From contig DJOC01000051.1 in the NCBI GenBank assembly GCA_002439555.1, positions 1 through 7,823 on the forward strand: a DNA stretch of 7,823 nt. Direction: 5' to 3'. The stretch is from Caryophanales bacterium UBA6448. Its GTDB lineage: Bacteria; Bacillota_I; Bacilli_A; RF39; UBA660. Each line of letters starts with the position of its first letter. Position 1 is the stretch's first letter. Below, piece after piece: positions 1-5,839 of the stretch. Position numbers and translations under genes: made by a program. The notes below the pieces were generated by a model. The model was not told the origin of the DNA. It was given only the letters and a program-made list of their open reading frames with translations, and ran no database searches.

Positions 1-1100
1 GGAATAGGGGCTTGTATACGAACTTCTTTTGCAGCCATTGCTAAAGCAATTTCTTTATTAATTCCTACAATTCTACTTACTTTTGTACCACTTGGAACAA
101 TTATTTCATATTCAGTAACTGCAGGTCCAATATGGATTTCGACAACTTTACCTTTTATATCAAAGTCATTTAAAACTTTTTCTAACTTAATTTGATTTTC
201 CTTAATAAATGGTTCCTCACTATTTTTCTTATTTTTAGGTGTAGGTGTAAGTAAATCAAATTTTGGAAGTCTATACACACTTGGATTTGAGGCTCCTTCA
301 TCAGTTTCAACTGGGGCAGTATCAAAACTTTCTTTAACAGTTTTTTCTGGAGCATTAATACTTTTTAAATCATCAATACTTGTAATAACAATTTTTTCTT
401 TTTCTGGTGGCTCCTCTTTAACTTTAGAATCTTTAATACCAACAAGTTCATCACCTTCAACAATATATTCTTTCTTATTTTTAACATTTTCTTTTTCATC
501 ATCTTCATTATCTTTATTAAATAAACCAATAAATTTATTTAAAATATCTGATAAGGTAATATTAAATATAAGGATGAATGAAAATATTCCTAAAACCACT
601 AAAACAATTTTTGTTCCTGTTAAACTAAATGCTGCTTTAAGTCCACCAGCAAGTAGGGCACCAATTAATCCACCACCAATTACAATTGAGGATGAACCAC
701 TTGAAAAAACGGAACTACTTTCATCTAATGTACCAATTCTAGTCATATAATTATTGTAGGTAACATCCATTAAATCTGAAAACCCAGCAGTCTTTTTTAA
801 TAGTTCAAAGTGTCCTAAAACAAGAATAATTGCAAATAAAATATAAATACCAATTAACCTTGAGGAAAAAAACTTTGGAAGTTTTCTTTTAAATAACATT
901 GTAATTCCCAGTATTAAAACACCGAATAATATTACAAACCAGAATTCTCCGGCTAAAAACATCATAAATTGTTTTATAAAATTACCAATTATACCAAATC
1001 CCATACCTATAATTCCTATAAGTATTAGGATTAAACCTGTAAGTTCTACACTATATGTAGGTGCATTTTTGCTTTCTTTACTTTTTTTTCTCTTTGCCAT
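1..1100 (-). CDS. ftsK: FtsK/SpoIIIE-type DNA translocase, N-terminal part (runs off left edge)
   Basis: This is a membrane-anchored DNA translocase of the FtsK/SpoIIIE family, which pumps chromosomal DNA through the closing division septum. The frame is open from the ATG at 1100 to the left edge, giving 366 complete codons. The start MAKRKKSKES is basic. Four or five hydrophobic helices follow at about residues 18-39, 51-69, 81-98, 138-158 and 163-181, then a charged, low-complexity cytoplasmic linker (about 190-275, rich in E/K/D). Next comes the YRLPKFDLL motif (276-284), typical of the end of the linker, and the start of the alpha domain with GPAVTEYE (325-332) and the conserved AAKEVRIQAPI end. 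The Walker ATPase motor and DNA-reading gamma domain would lie beyond the window, so intactness cannot be judged. GGTGA at 1106-1110 is a Shine-Dalgarno five bases before the ATG. A GTG three codons upstream is in frame but lacks a ribosome site. The gene diverges from queA. Confidence 0.9.
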   Translation of the reverse strand, partial: MAKRKKSKESKNAPTYSVELTGLILILIGIIGMGFGIIGNFIKQFMMFLAGEFWFVILFGVLILGITMLFKRKLPKFFSSRLIGIYILFAIILVLGHFELLKKTAGFSDLMDVTYNNYMTRIGTLDESSSVFSSGSSSIVIGGGLIGALLAGGLKAAFSLTGTKIVLVVLGIFSFILIFNITLSDILNKFIGLFNKDNEDDEKENVKNKKEYIVEGDELVGIKDSKVKEEPPEKEKIVITSIDDLKSINAPEKTVKESFDTAPVETDEGASNPSVYRLPKFDLLTPTPKNKKNSEEPFIKENQIKLEKVLNDFDIKGKVVEIHIGPAVTEYEIIVPSGTKVSRIVGINKEIALAMAAKEVRIQAPI

Positions 1101-1116
1101 ACGCTTCACCATAATA

Positions 1117-1145
1117 ATTATACCTAATTTGTAACATTTTTACAA
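1117..1145 (-). promoter_or_regulatory. Promoter of the ftsK-like gene
   Basis: Read on the minus strand, a -35 TTGTAA (1140-1145) and a perfect -10 TATAAT (1117-1122) are separated by 17 bases, the optimal sigma-A spacing. The predicted transcription start is near 1110, at the first base of the GGTGA Shine-Dalgarno, so the leader would be only about 10 nt. Confidence 0.7.
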
Positions 1146-1154
1146 TTAAATTAA

Positions 1155-1183
1155 TAGACAAATTGGTTAAATATCTTTATAAT
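1155..1183 (+). promoter_or_regulatory. Promoter of queA
   Basis: A -35 TAGACA (1155-1160, five of six consensus bases) and a perfect -10 TATAAT (1178-1183) are 17 bases apart. The predicted start is near 1190, abutting the Shine-Dalgarno GGTGAGG (1191-1197) before the ATG at 1202. The leader of about 12 nt leaves no room for a preQ1 riboswitch. The -35 lies 9 bp from that of the divergent ftsK-like promoter. Confidence 0.7.
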
Positions 1184-1201
1184 ATTTAGTGGTGAGGAAA
1201 A

Positions 1202-2224
1202 ATGGATATTAATGAATTTGATTATAATTTACCAGAAAATTTAATTGCACAAACACCTATTGAAAACAGAAGTGAATCAAAACTTTTAGTAATGGACAGA
1301 AAAACAGGCGCTTTAGAGGATAAAATTTTTAAGGATATTATTTCTTATTTTCATAAGGGAGATGTTTTAGTATTAAATGATACTAAAGTTTTACCTGCAA
1401 GAATATTTGGCATTAAAGAGGAAACTGGTGCACATATAGAGCTTTTACTTTTAAAGGATTTAGGAGGCGATACTTGGGAGTGCCTTTCAAGACCATTTAA
1501 AAGATTAAGTGTAGGAACTATTATTAATTTTTCTGATACTTTAAAATGTGAGGTTATAGAAAAGGATGAAGAGGGAATTGTTAAAGTTAAATTCTCTTAT
1601 GAAGGAATTTTTATAGAGCAAATAGAGAAGATTGGTTTAATGCCACTTCCACCTTATATTCATGAGTCTTTAAAAGATCAAACAAGATATCAAACTGTTT
1701 ATGCTAAATATTTAGGTAGTGCGGCGGCTCCGACTGCGGGACTTCATTTTACAAAAGAACTTTTAAATGAATTAAAGGAAAAAGGTGTTGAAATTTTATA
1801 TGTAACACTTCATGTTGGACTTGGTACATTTAGACCAGTAAACGAGGAAGATATTACTAAACATCATATGCATAGTGAAAGATATATTATGACTAAAGAT
1901 GTTGCTGATAAACTTAATAAGGCTAAAGAAGAAGGAAGAAAAATTTATGCTGTTGGAACAACCTCAACAAGGACACTCGAGTCAATTATGAATAAATATC
2001 ATAAGTTTGTGCAGTGTGATGAAAATACCAATATATTCATTTACCCAGGCTATAAATTTTTAGCAATTGATGGTTTAATAACAAATTTTCATTTACCAAA
2101 AAGTACCCTTGTAATGCTTGTAAGTGCCTTTTCAACAAGAGAAAATATCTTAAATGCTTACAATCACGCTATTCAAAATAATTATCATTTCTTTTCTTTT
2201 GGCGATGCAATGTTTATTAAATAA
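1202..2224 (+). CDS. queA: S-adenosylmethionine:tRNA ribosyltransferase-isomerase QueA
   Basis: QueA transfers and isomerises the ribose of S-adenosylmethionine onto preQ1 already placed at the wobble position 34 of GUN-anticodon tRNAs, making epoxyqueuosine in the cytoplasm. At 340 residues it has the normal family length and is intact. Hallmarks are the N-terminal FDYNLPENLIAQTP with RSESKLLVMDR (7-33), LNDTKVLPARIFG (58-70), the signature SAAAPTAGLHF (173-183), HVGLGTFRPV, GTTSTRTLES and the C-terminal ITNFHLPKSTL. The ATG at 1202 is preceded by GGTGAGG with a 4-base spacer and by a near-consensus promoter. The tgt gene for the preceding pathway step lies just downstream; no preQ1 synthesis genes (queC/D/E/F) are visible, so preQ1 may be made elsewhere or salvaged (inference). 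Oddity: codons 174-180, within the signature motif, use GCG, GCG, CCG and GCG, forming a GC-rich patch unlike the rest of the gene. Confidence 0.97.
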   Translation: MDINEFDYNLPENLIAQTPIENRSESKLLVMDRKTGALEDKIFKDIISYFHKGDVLVLNDTKVLPARIFGIKEETGAHIELLLLKDLGGDTWECLSRPFKRLSVGTIINFSDTLKCEVIEKDEEGIVKVKFSYEGIFIEQIEKIGLMPLPPYIHESLKDQTRYQTVYAKYLGSAAAPTAGLHFTKELLNELKEKGVEILYVTLHVGLGTFRPVNEEDITKHHMHSERYIMTKDVADKLNKAKEEGRKIYAVGTTSTRTLESIMNKYHKFVQCDENTNIFIYPGYKFLAIDGLITNFHLPKSTLVMLVSAFSTRENILNAYNHAIQNNYHFFSFGDAMFIK

Positions 2225-2244
2225 GTGTAGTTTTACAAAATATA

Positions 2245-2253
2245 TGTTATAAT
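2245..2253 (+). promoter_or_regulatory. Extended -10 promoter in front of tgt
   Basis: TGT followed by TATAAT (TG at 2245-2246, TATAAT at 2248-2253) is a perfect extended -10 element. No good -35 is present at 16-18 bases. The predicted start is near 2260, downstream of the TTG at 2256 and the first base of the ATG at 2259, which argues that translation begins at 2274. tgt may therefore be transcribed both from here and by read-through from queA, since no terminator hairpin separates the two. Confidence 0.55.
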
Positions 2254-2273
2254 CTTTGATGAAAGAGGTAGTT

Positions 2274-3401
2274 ATGAAAGTACAATATAATTTAAAATAT
2301 ACTGATGAAAAAACTGGTGCTAGACTTGGTGAAATAGTTTTTAATGGGAAGACTTATGAAACACCAATGTTTATGCCTGTAGGAACTAATGGTACAGTTA
2401 AAACTTTATCACCCGAAGAGGTTAAAGATACTGGTGCCGGAATAATTCTTGCAAATACTTATCATTTATGGTTAAGGCCAGGCGAAGATATTATTAATAA
2501 AGCAGGTGGACTTCATAAATTTATGAATTATGATGGACCTATTTTAACTGACAGTGGTGGATTTCAAGTTTTTTCGCTTGCTAAACCTAAAGATATTACC
2601 GAAGAAGGCGTAAGTTTTAAAAATCATTTAAATGGAGATAAACTATTTCTTACACCAGAAAAATCAATTGGAATTCAGGAAAAACTTGGTAGTGATATTG
2701 TAATGAGTTTTGATGAATGTATTGGTTACCCAGCAACGCACGAATATTGTAAAAATTCTGTTGAAAGAACACTTCGCTGGGCTAAAAGAGGAAAAGATGT
2801 TTTTAAAGGAGAAAATCAAATACTATTTGGTATTGTCCAAGGTGGCGAGTACCCAGATTTAAGAAAGTACTGTGCTGAAAAATTAACTGAAATGAACTTT
2901 GATGGTTATTCTATTGGTGGTACAAGTGTAGGCGAAGATAAACTTACAATGTATAAAATGGTTAAAATGAGTACGGATTATTTACCTAAAGAAAAAGCCC
3001 GTTATTTAATGGGAGTAGGTGATCCAATAGATTTAATTGAAAACTCACTTCGTGGAATAGATTTATTTGATTGTGTAAGTCCAACAAGACTTGCAAGACA
3101 CGGACATGCTTATACAAAAAATGGTAAGATTAATTTAAAAAATAGTAAATATAAAGAGGATTTTACCCCAGTCGAAGAGGGCTGTAAATGTTATGCTTGT
3201 CAAAGTTATACAAAGGCCTATATAAAACATTTAATTAATGCCGATGAATCTTTTGGAGCAAGACTTTTATCAATTCATAATATTTATTTTTTAGAAAATT
3301 TAATGAAGGAAATTAGAGAAAATATAAAGGCTGGCACTCTTTTAGAGTATCGAGATAAATTTATTCTTTCTTATTATGGAGAAGGTTATGAATACAAATA
3401 A
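2274..3401 (+). CDS. tgt: tRNA-guanine transglycosylase (preQ1-inserting, bacterial type)
   Basis: Tgt swaps guanine 34 of tRNAs for Asp, Asn, His and Tyr for the base preQ1, the step before QueA. The 375-residue protein is full length. Catalytic and binding motifs are present: TDSGGFQVFS with the base-binding Asp93, FGIVQGG (185-191), IGGTSVGE (214-221), and GIDLFDCVSPTR with the nucleophile Asp266. The zinc site is intact: Cys304, Cys306 and Cys309 in GCKCYAC, plus His335 in SIHN. I chose the ATG at 2274 because AAAGAGGT (2262-2269) is a good Shine-Dalgarno four bases before it, while earlier in-frame TTG (2256) and ATG (2259) codons lack one and sit at the predicted transcription start. 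The downstream gene overlaps its last 14 bases, implying translational coupling. Adjacency to queA supports the assignment. Confidence 0.97.
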   Translation: MKVQYNLKYTDEKTGARLGEIVFNGKTYETPMFMPVGTNGTVKTLSPEEVKDTGAGIILANTYHLWLRPGEDIINKAGGLHKFMNYDGPILTDSGGFQVFSLAKPKDITEEGVSFKNHLNGDKLFLTPEKSIGIQEKLGSDIVMSFDECIGYPATHEYCKNSVERTLRWAKRGKDVFKGENQILFGIVQGGEYPDLRKYCAEKLTEMNFDGYSIGGTSVGEDKLTMYKMVKMSTDYLPKEKARYLMGVGDPIDLIENSLRGIDLFDCVSPTRLARHGHAYTKNGKINLKNSKYKEDFTPVEEGCKCYACQSYTKAYIKHLINADESFGARLLSIHNIYFLENLMKEIRENIKAGTLLEYRDKFILSYYGEGYEYK

Positions 3402-3699
3402 GATTGTAATATATGTAACAATTATTGCTATTACTTTAATAATAGCTGTACCAACATTTCATAAAGTAGTAAGTATTAATCAGTATAGACTTAATGAAGT
3501 AAATGAAAAGTTAGTAACAGAAAGTGCTTTTAGATGTTATTATGAAGGTAAATGTCAAAATAAAGTAGTTACTTTAAATGACTTATATAATTTAGGCTAT
3601 ATTACAACTGATATTGTTGATCCAAAAACTAAAGAAATATATAGTAAAGACTCTTATGTTGAAATAAGCCTTAATGAAATGAAACTTATTCGTAAATAA
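3388..3699 (+). CDS. Small membrane-anchored protein with pilin-like features
   Basis: This 103-residue protein has one N-terminal hydrophobic segment (residues 5-24, ending in AVPTF) followed by a polar helix and a small C-terminal domain with TLNDLYNLGYITTDIVDP and a terminal SYVEI strand. The layout resembles Gram-positive type IV pilin or pseudopilin-like proteins, in which a hydrophobic stem ends near A-(V/I)-P and the domain carries a 'TL..L...GYI....DP' pattern. The prepilin cleavage motif (G-F-T-L-x-E) is not present, so it may be an uncleaved, degenerate relative. Cys50 and Cys56 could form a disulfide if the C-terminal domain is outside the cell. The start at 3388 follows GGAG (3378-3381) by 6 bases; an in-frame ATG at 3376 lacks a ribosome site. 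It overlaps tgt by 14 bases, so translation is probably coupled. In many bacteria yajC follows tgt, but this is not YajC by sequence. The specific role is unknown. Confidence 0.75.
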   Translation: MNTNKIVIYVTIIAITLIIAVPTFHKVVSINQYRLNEVNEKLVTESAFRCYYEGKCQNKVVTLNDLYNLGYITTDIVDPKTKEIYSKDSYVEISLNEMKLIRK

Positions 3700-3729
3700 A
3701 AAAGATTTGGAAAAATTCCTAAATCTTTT
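3700..3729. terminator. Bidirectional intrinsic terminator between convergent genes
   Basis: AAAAGATTT (3700-3708) pairs with AAATCTTTT (3721-3729) and GGAA (3709-3712) with TTCC (3716-3719), with one bulged T (3720) and an AAA loop. On the minus strand the stem is followed by a long run of T (complement of the As at 3695-3703); on the plus strand by ATTTTAATTT. It starts right after the TAA of the pilin-like gene and contains the first two bases of the stop codon of the convergent gene. Confidence 0.75.
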
Positions 3730-4228
3730 ATTTTAATTTAAAATATATTGTTAAACCCGCGATTAAGATACCTAGTAAAATCGTGGCTATAATAATTATA
3801 AATGATTTTGCAAAACCACTTTCATCATTATATAGTTTTATTCCTTTTATCGCAGAGGCAGGAAGTAAGGTTCTTGAATAACCTTGACTTTGACTCATAC
3901 CATTTTCATTATTAAGTTCACTATAAAATCTATTTAATCTTTCTTTAATAAGGTCAATAGCCGGATGTGGTTTACCATCATTTAATGAAAGATTATAAGG
4001 ATTATCAACTTCGTTTATTGGTCCTCCCAAAATATTAAATATTTTAGTTAAATCATCATCTTTTTGTTCTAGGTTTGAATATTTTTTATATGCATCAAAA
4101 TAGACATCTAAATAACTTATGATAGCATTTTTTAAATTATCATTTATTTCATTTAAATATAAACAACGATAAATAACATTTGCTTCTTTAGTTAGATTTT
4201 CAAAATAAGCATCATCATATTTAGCCAT
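3728..4228 (-). CDS. Uncharacterised C-terminally tail-anchored membrane protein
   Basis: I do not recognise this 166-residue protein. Residues 1-135 are soluble, rich in Asp, Asn, Tyr and Lys, and look mostly helical. A Pro/Asn-containing stretch (about 67-90, GGPINEVDNPYN... to KPHPAIDLI) may be a loop, followed by a short polar segment GMSQSQGYS (109-117). Residues 139-163 form one strong hydrophobic helix (KSFIIIIATILLGILIAGLTIYF) and the protein ends KLK, so it is a tail-anchored protein with the N-terminal domain predicted in the cytoplasm and no signal peptide. The ATG at 4228 follows GGAGT (4236-4240) with 7 bases between. It has its own promoter, diverges from sufB and converges on the pilin-like gene, so it is a single-gene transcript. 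That isolation gives no functional hint. Confidence 0.8.
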   Translation of the reverse strand: MAKYDDAYFENLTKEANVIYRCLYLNEINDNLKNAIISYLDVYFDAYKKYSNLEQKDDDLTKIFNILGGPINEVDNPYNLSLNDGKPHPAIDLIKERLNRFYSELNNENGMSQSQGYSRTLLPASAIKGIKLYNDESGFAKSFIIIIATILLGILIAGLTIYFKLK

Positions 4229-4252
4229 ACCTTATACTCCTATACTAAATAA

Positions 4253-4281
4253 AGTGTATCAAATTTTTTTGTAATTTTCAA
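4253..4281 (-). promoter_or_regulatory. Promoter of the tail-anchored protein gene
   Basis: On the minus strand TTGAAA (4276-4281) and TACACT (4253-4258) are 17 bases apart, and a TG one base upstream of the -10 (TGATACACT) adds an extended -10. The predicted start is near 4246, giving a leader of about 18 nt that contains only the Shine-Dalgarno. Confidence 0.6.
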
Positions 4282-4310
4282 TTGTTTTTAAGTAGGTTTT
4301 ATTGTATTAT
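4282..4310 (+). promoter_or_regulatory. Promoter of sufB
   Basis: TTGTTT (4282-4287) and TATTAT (4305-4310) are 17 bases apart. The predicted start is near 4317, the first base of the Shine-Dalgarno GGGAG (4317-4321), six bases before the ATG at 4328. The -35 directly abuts the -35 of the divergent promoter, the junction forming the palindrome CAATTG. Confidence 0.6.
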
Positions 4311-4327
4311 ATTTTTGGGAGAAAAAA

Positions 4328-5617
4328 ATGGAAAAGTTAAATGAAGATTTTATAATAAATTTATCGAATAATAAAAATGAACCAGTTTGGATGAAAAACT
4401 TTAGATTAAATTCTTATAAAAAGTTTTTAGAGCTTGATAATCCTTCATTTGGTCCTAAAATAAATATTGATTTTGATAATTTAGTTTACCATAAAGGGCT
4501 TTTTGCTCCACCAAGTTGTTCTTGGGAAAATGTTGATAAAAAAGTTAAAAATACTTTTAATGATCTTGGCGTAATTGAGGCTGAAAATAAATATTTAAAG
4601 GGTGTTTCTAATCAATATGAAAGTGAAGTTGTTTATCATAAGATGGAGGAAAGTGATGGAATAATCTTTTTATCTAGTGATGAAGCCTTAAAAAAATACC
4701 CAGAGTTATTTGAAAAATATTTTAATAATTTAGTAAAATATGATGAAAATAAATATACTGCCTTAAATGGGGCTTTATGGTCTGGTGGGTCATTTATTTA
4801 TATTCCACCTTATACTAAAGTTGATAGACCACTTCAAAGTTATTTTCGTATTGATACTAAAAATCTAGGACAATTTGAAAGAACGATTATTATTGTGGAT
4901 CACGACTCATCACTTCATTATATCGAAGGATGTACTGCCAAAAACTATAGTACAACATCACTTCACGCTGGGGTTGTGGAAATTTATGTAGGTAAAAATA
5001 GTACTTGTAAATATTCAACAATTCAAAATTGGAGTAAAGATGTTTATAATCTTGTTACCAAAAGGGCAATTCTCGAAGAGGGTGCTTATATGCAGTGGGT
5101 TGATGGCAACATTGGTAGTGGTGTAACTATGAAATACCCCTCATGTATATTAAGGGGAGATAACTCAAAAGCAAGTTCAATTAGTATTGCTTATGCTAAA
5201 GAAGGTCAACATCTTGATGCTGGTGCTAAAATGATTCATTTAGGTAAGAATACAAAAAGTACAATTATTAGTAAATCTATAGCGGGCTTTGGTGGTGCAA
5301 GTGATTACAGGGGAACAGTTAAAATTGCTAAAGAGGCAACTGGTTCTTTTGCTACGATAAAATGTGATAACATCATACTTGATAGCATTTCAAGTTCAAA
5401 TACATACCCTAAAAATATTGTTGAAAATAATGAAAGTACTTTAGAACATGAAGCAACAATATCTAAAATTAATGAAGAAAAATTAAATTATTTAATGAGT
5501 TTAGGTATTAGTGAAGATGCTGCAAAAGATTTATATGTTCTTGGATTTATGTCTGACTTTAAAAAGAGTTTGCCGATGGAATATGCAGTTGAGTTAAATA
5601 GATTGATTAAGGAGTAG
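4328..5617 (+). CDS. sufB: Fe-S cluster assembly scaffold protein SufB
   Basis: SufB is the scaffold subunit of the SUF complex (normally SufBC2D) on which iron-sulfur clusters are built from sulfur supplied by SufS. The sequence follows the family throughout: EPVWMKNFRLNSYKKF (18-33), YESEVVYHK (97-105), LNGALWSGGSFIYIP (146-160), YFRIDTKNLGQFERT (172-186), YIEGCTA (198-204), TIQNWSKDVYNLVTKR (231-246), WVDGNIGS, GQHLDAGAKMIHL (293-305), STIISKSI, and LPMEYAVELNRLIK at the end. Cys346 and Glu375 match in context and in spacing (29 residues) the E. coli pair Cys405/Glu434 needed for cluster formation. At 429 residues it is short against about 465 in Bacillus: roughly 30 N-terminal residues and the last 6-8 are absent, while the core is complete. 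No sufC, sufD, sufS or sufU is adjacent; it has its own promoter and GGGAG ribosome site and ends in TAG, unlike the TAA of its neighbours. Confidence 0.96.
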   Translation: MEKLNEDFIINLSNNKNEPVWMKNFRLNSYKKFLELDNPSFGPKINIDFDNLVYHKGLFAPPSCSWENVDKKVKNTFNDLGVIEAENKYLKGVSNQYESEVVYHKMEESDGIIFLSSDEALKKYPELFEKYFNNLVKYDENKYTALNGALWSGGSFIYIPPYTKVDRPLQSYFRIDTKNLGQFERTIIIVDHDSSLHYIEGCTAKNYSTTSLHAGVVEIYVGKNSTCKYSTIQNWSKDVYNLVTKRAILEEGAYMQWVDGNIGSGVTMKYPSCILRGDNSKASSISIAYAKEGQHLDAGAKMIHLGKNTKSTIISKSIAGFGGASDYRGTVKIAKEATGSFATIKCDNIILDSISSSNTYPKNIVENNESTLEHEATISKINEEKLNYLMSLGISEDAAKDLYVLGFMSDFKKSLPMEYAVELNRLIKE

Positions 5618-5808
5618 AGATACTTCTTTTTTTATATATAAAAGTGTAAAATTTGTGTAAAGTGATAAAAATACTAAAATTTCAAAATTTAATCTAAAAA
5701 TATAATTTTGGAAGCGATTTAAAAAATTTTTTTCAAAAAAGGCCTCCAAAAGTGTAAATTTGGAACAAAAAGTGGATTTTTTAGGTTTTTGGATTTTTAA
5801 ATTTTTTT
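5618..5808. other. Very AT-rich spacer between sufB and ssb
   Basis: No credible gene lies in this stretch. It holds a 14-bp palindrome, TTTTATATATAAAA (5630-5643), three copies of GTGTAAA (5644-5650, 5655-5661, 5752-5758), a long-looped inverted repeat TTTTGGA/TCCAAAA (5706-5712 and 5745-5751), and four runs of T beginning at 5777, 5786, 5794 and 5802 just before the ssb promoter. I cannot see a convincing intrinsic terminator for sufB here, so read-through into ssb is possible. Confidence 0.5.
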
Positions 5809-5832
5809 TGTTAATATGCAAATGAAAGGAGG
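5809..5832 (+). promoter_or_regulatory. Extended -10 promoter and strong Shine-Dalgarno of ssb
   Basis: TGT plus TAATAT (5809-5817) is an extended -10 element; a weak -35, TTGGAT (5789-5794), lies 17 bases upstream. The predicted start is near 5824, one base before the very strong Shine-Dalgarno AAAGGAGG (5825-5832). That ribosome site is 7 bases before TTG at 5840 and fixes it as the start; an in-frame ATG at 5816 lies within the promoter itself. Confidence 0.6.
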
Positions 5833-5839
5833 TAAATAT

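Noticed and set aside
2225..2273. preQ1 riboswitch or attenuator before queA or tgt
   Set aside because: The predicted leaders are only about 12-14 nt and I see no hairpin with an A-rich tail pseudoknot.
3388..3699. YajC, which often follows tgt
   Set aside because: The sequence lacks the YajC pattern (RPQ-K-rich after the helix, GDxVVTxGG); it looks pilin-like instead.
5697..5733. ComK-like boxes (AAAA-N5-TTTT twice, at 5697-5709 and 5721-5733) upstream of ssb
   Set aside because: The gap between boxes is 11 bases, not the usual 8, 18 or 31, and such boxes arise often by chance in this AT-rich spacer.
5706..5751. Inverted repeat TTTTGGA/TCCAAAA as a sufB terminator
   Set aside because: The loop is 32 bases and no T run follows on the plus strand.
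5594..5821. 75-codon open frame on the minus strand across the sufB-ssb spacer
   Set aside because: Composition is Phe/Leu/Lys-rich as expected from translating T/A runs, there is no ribosome site, and it overlaps the sufB end and the ssb promoter.
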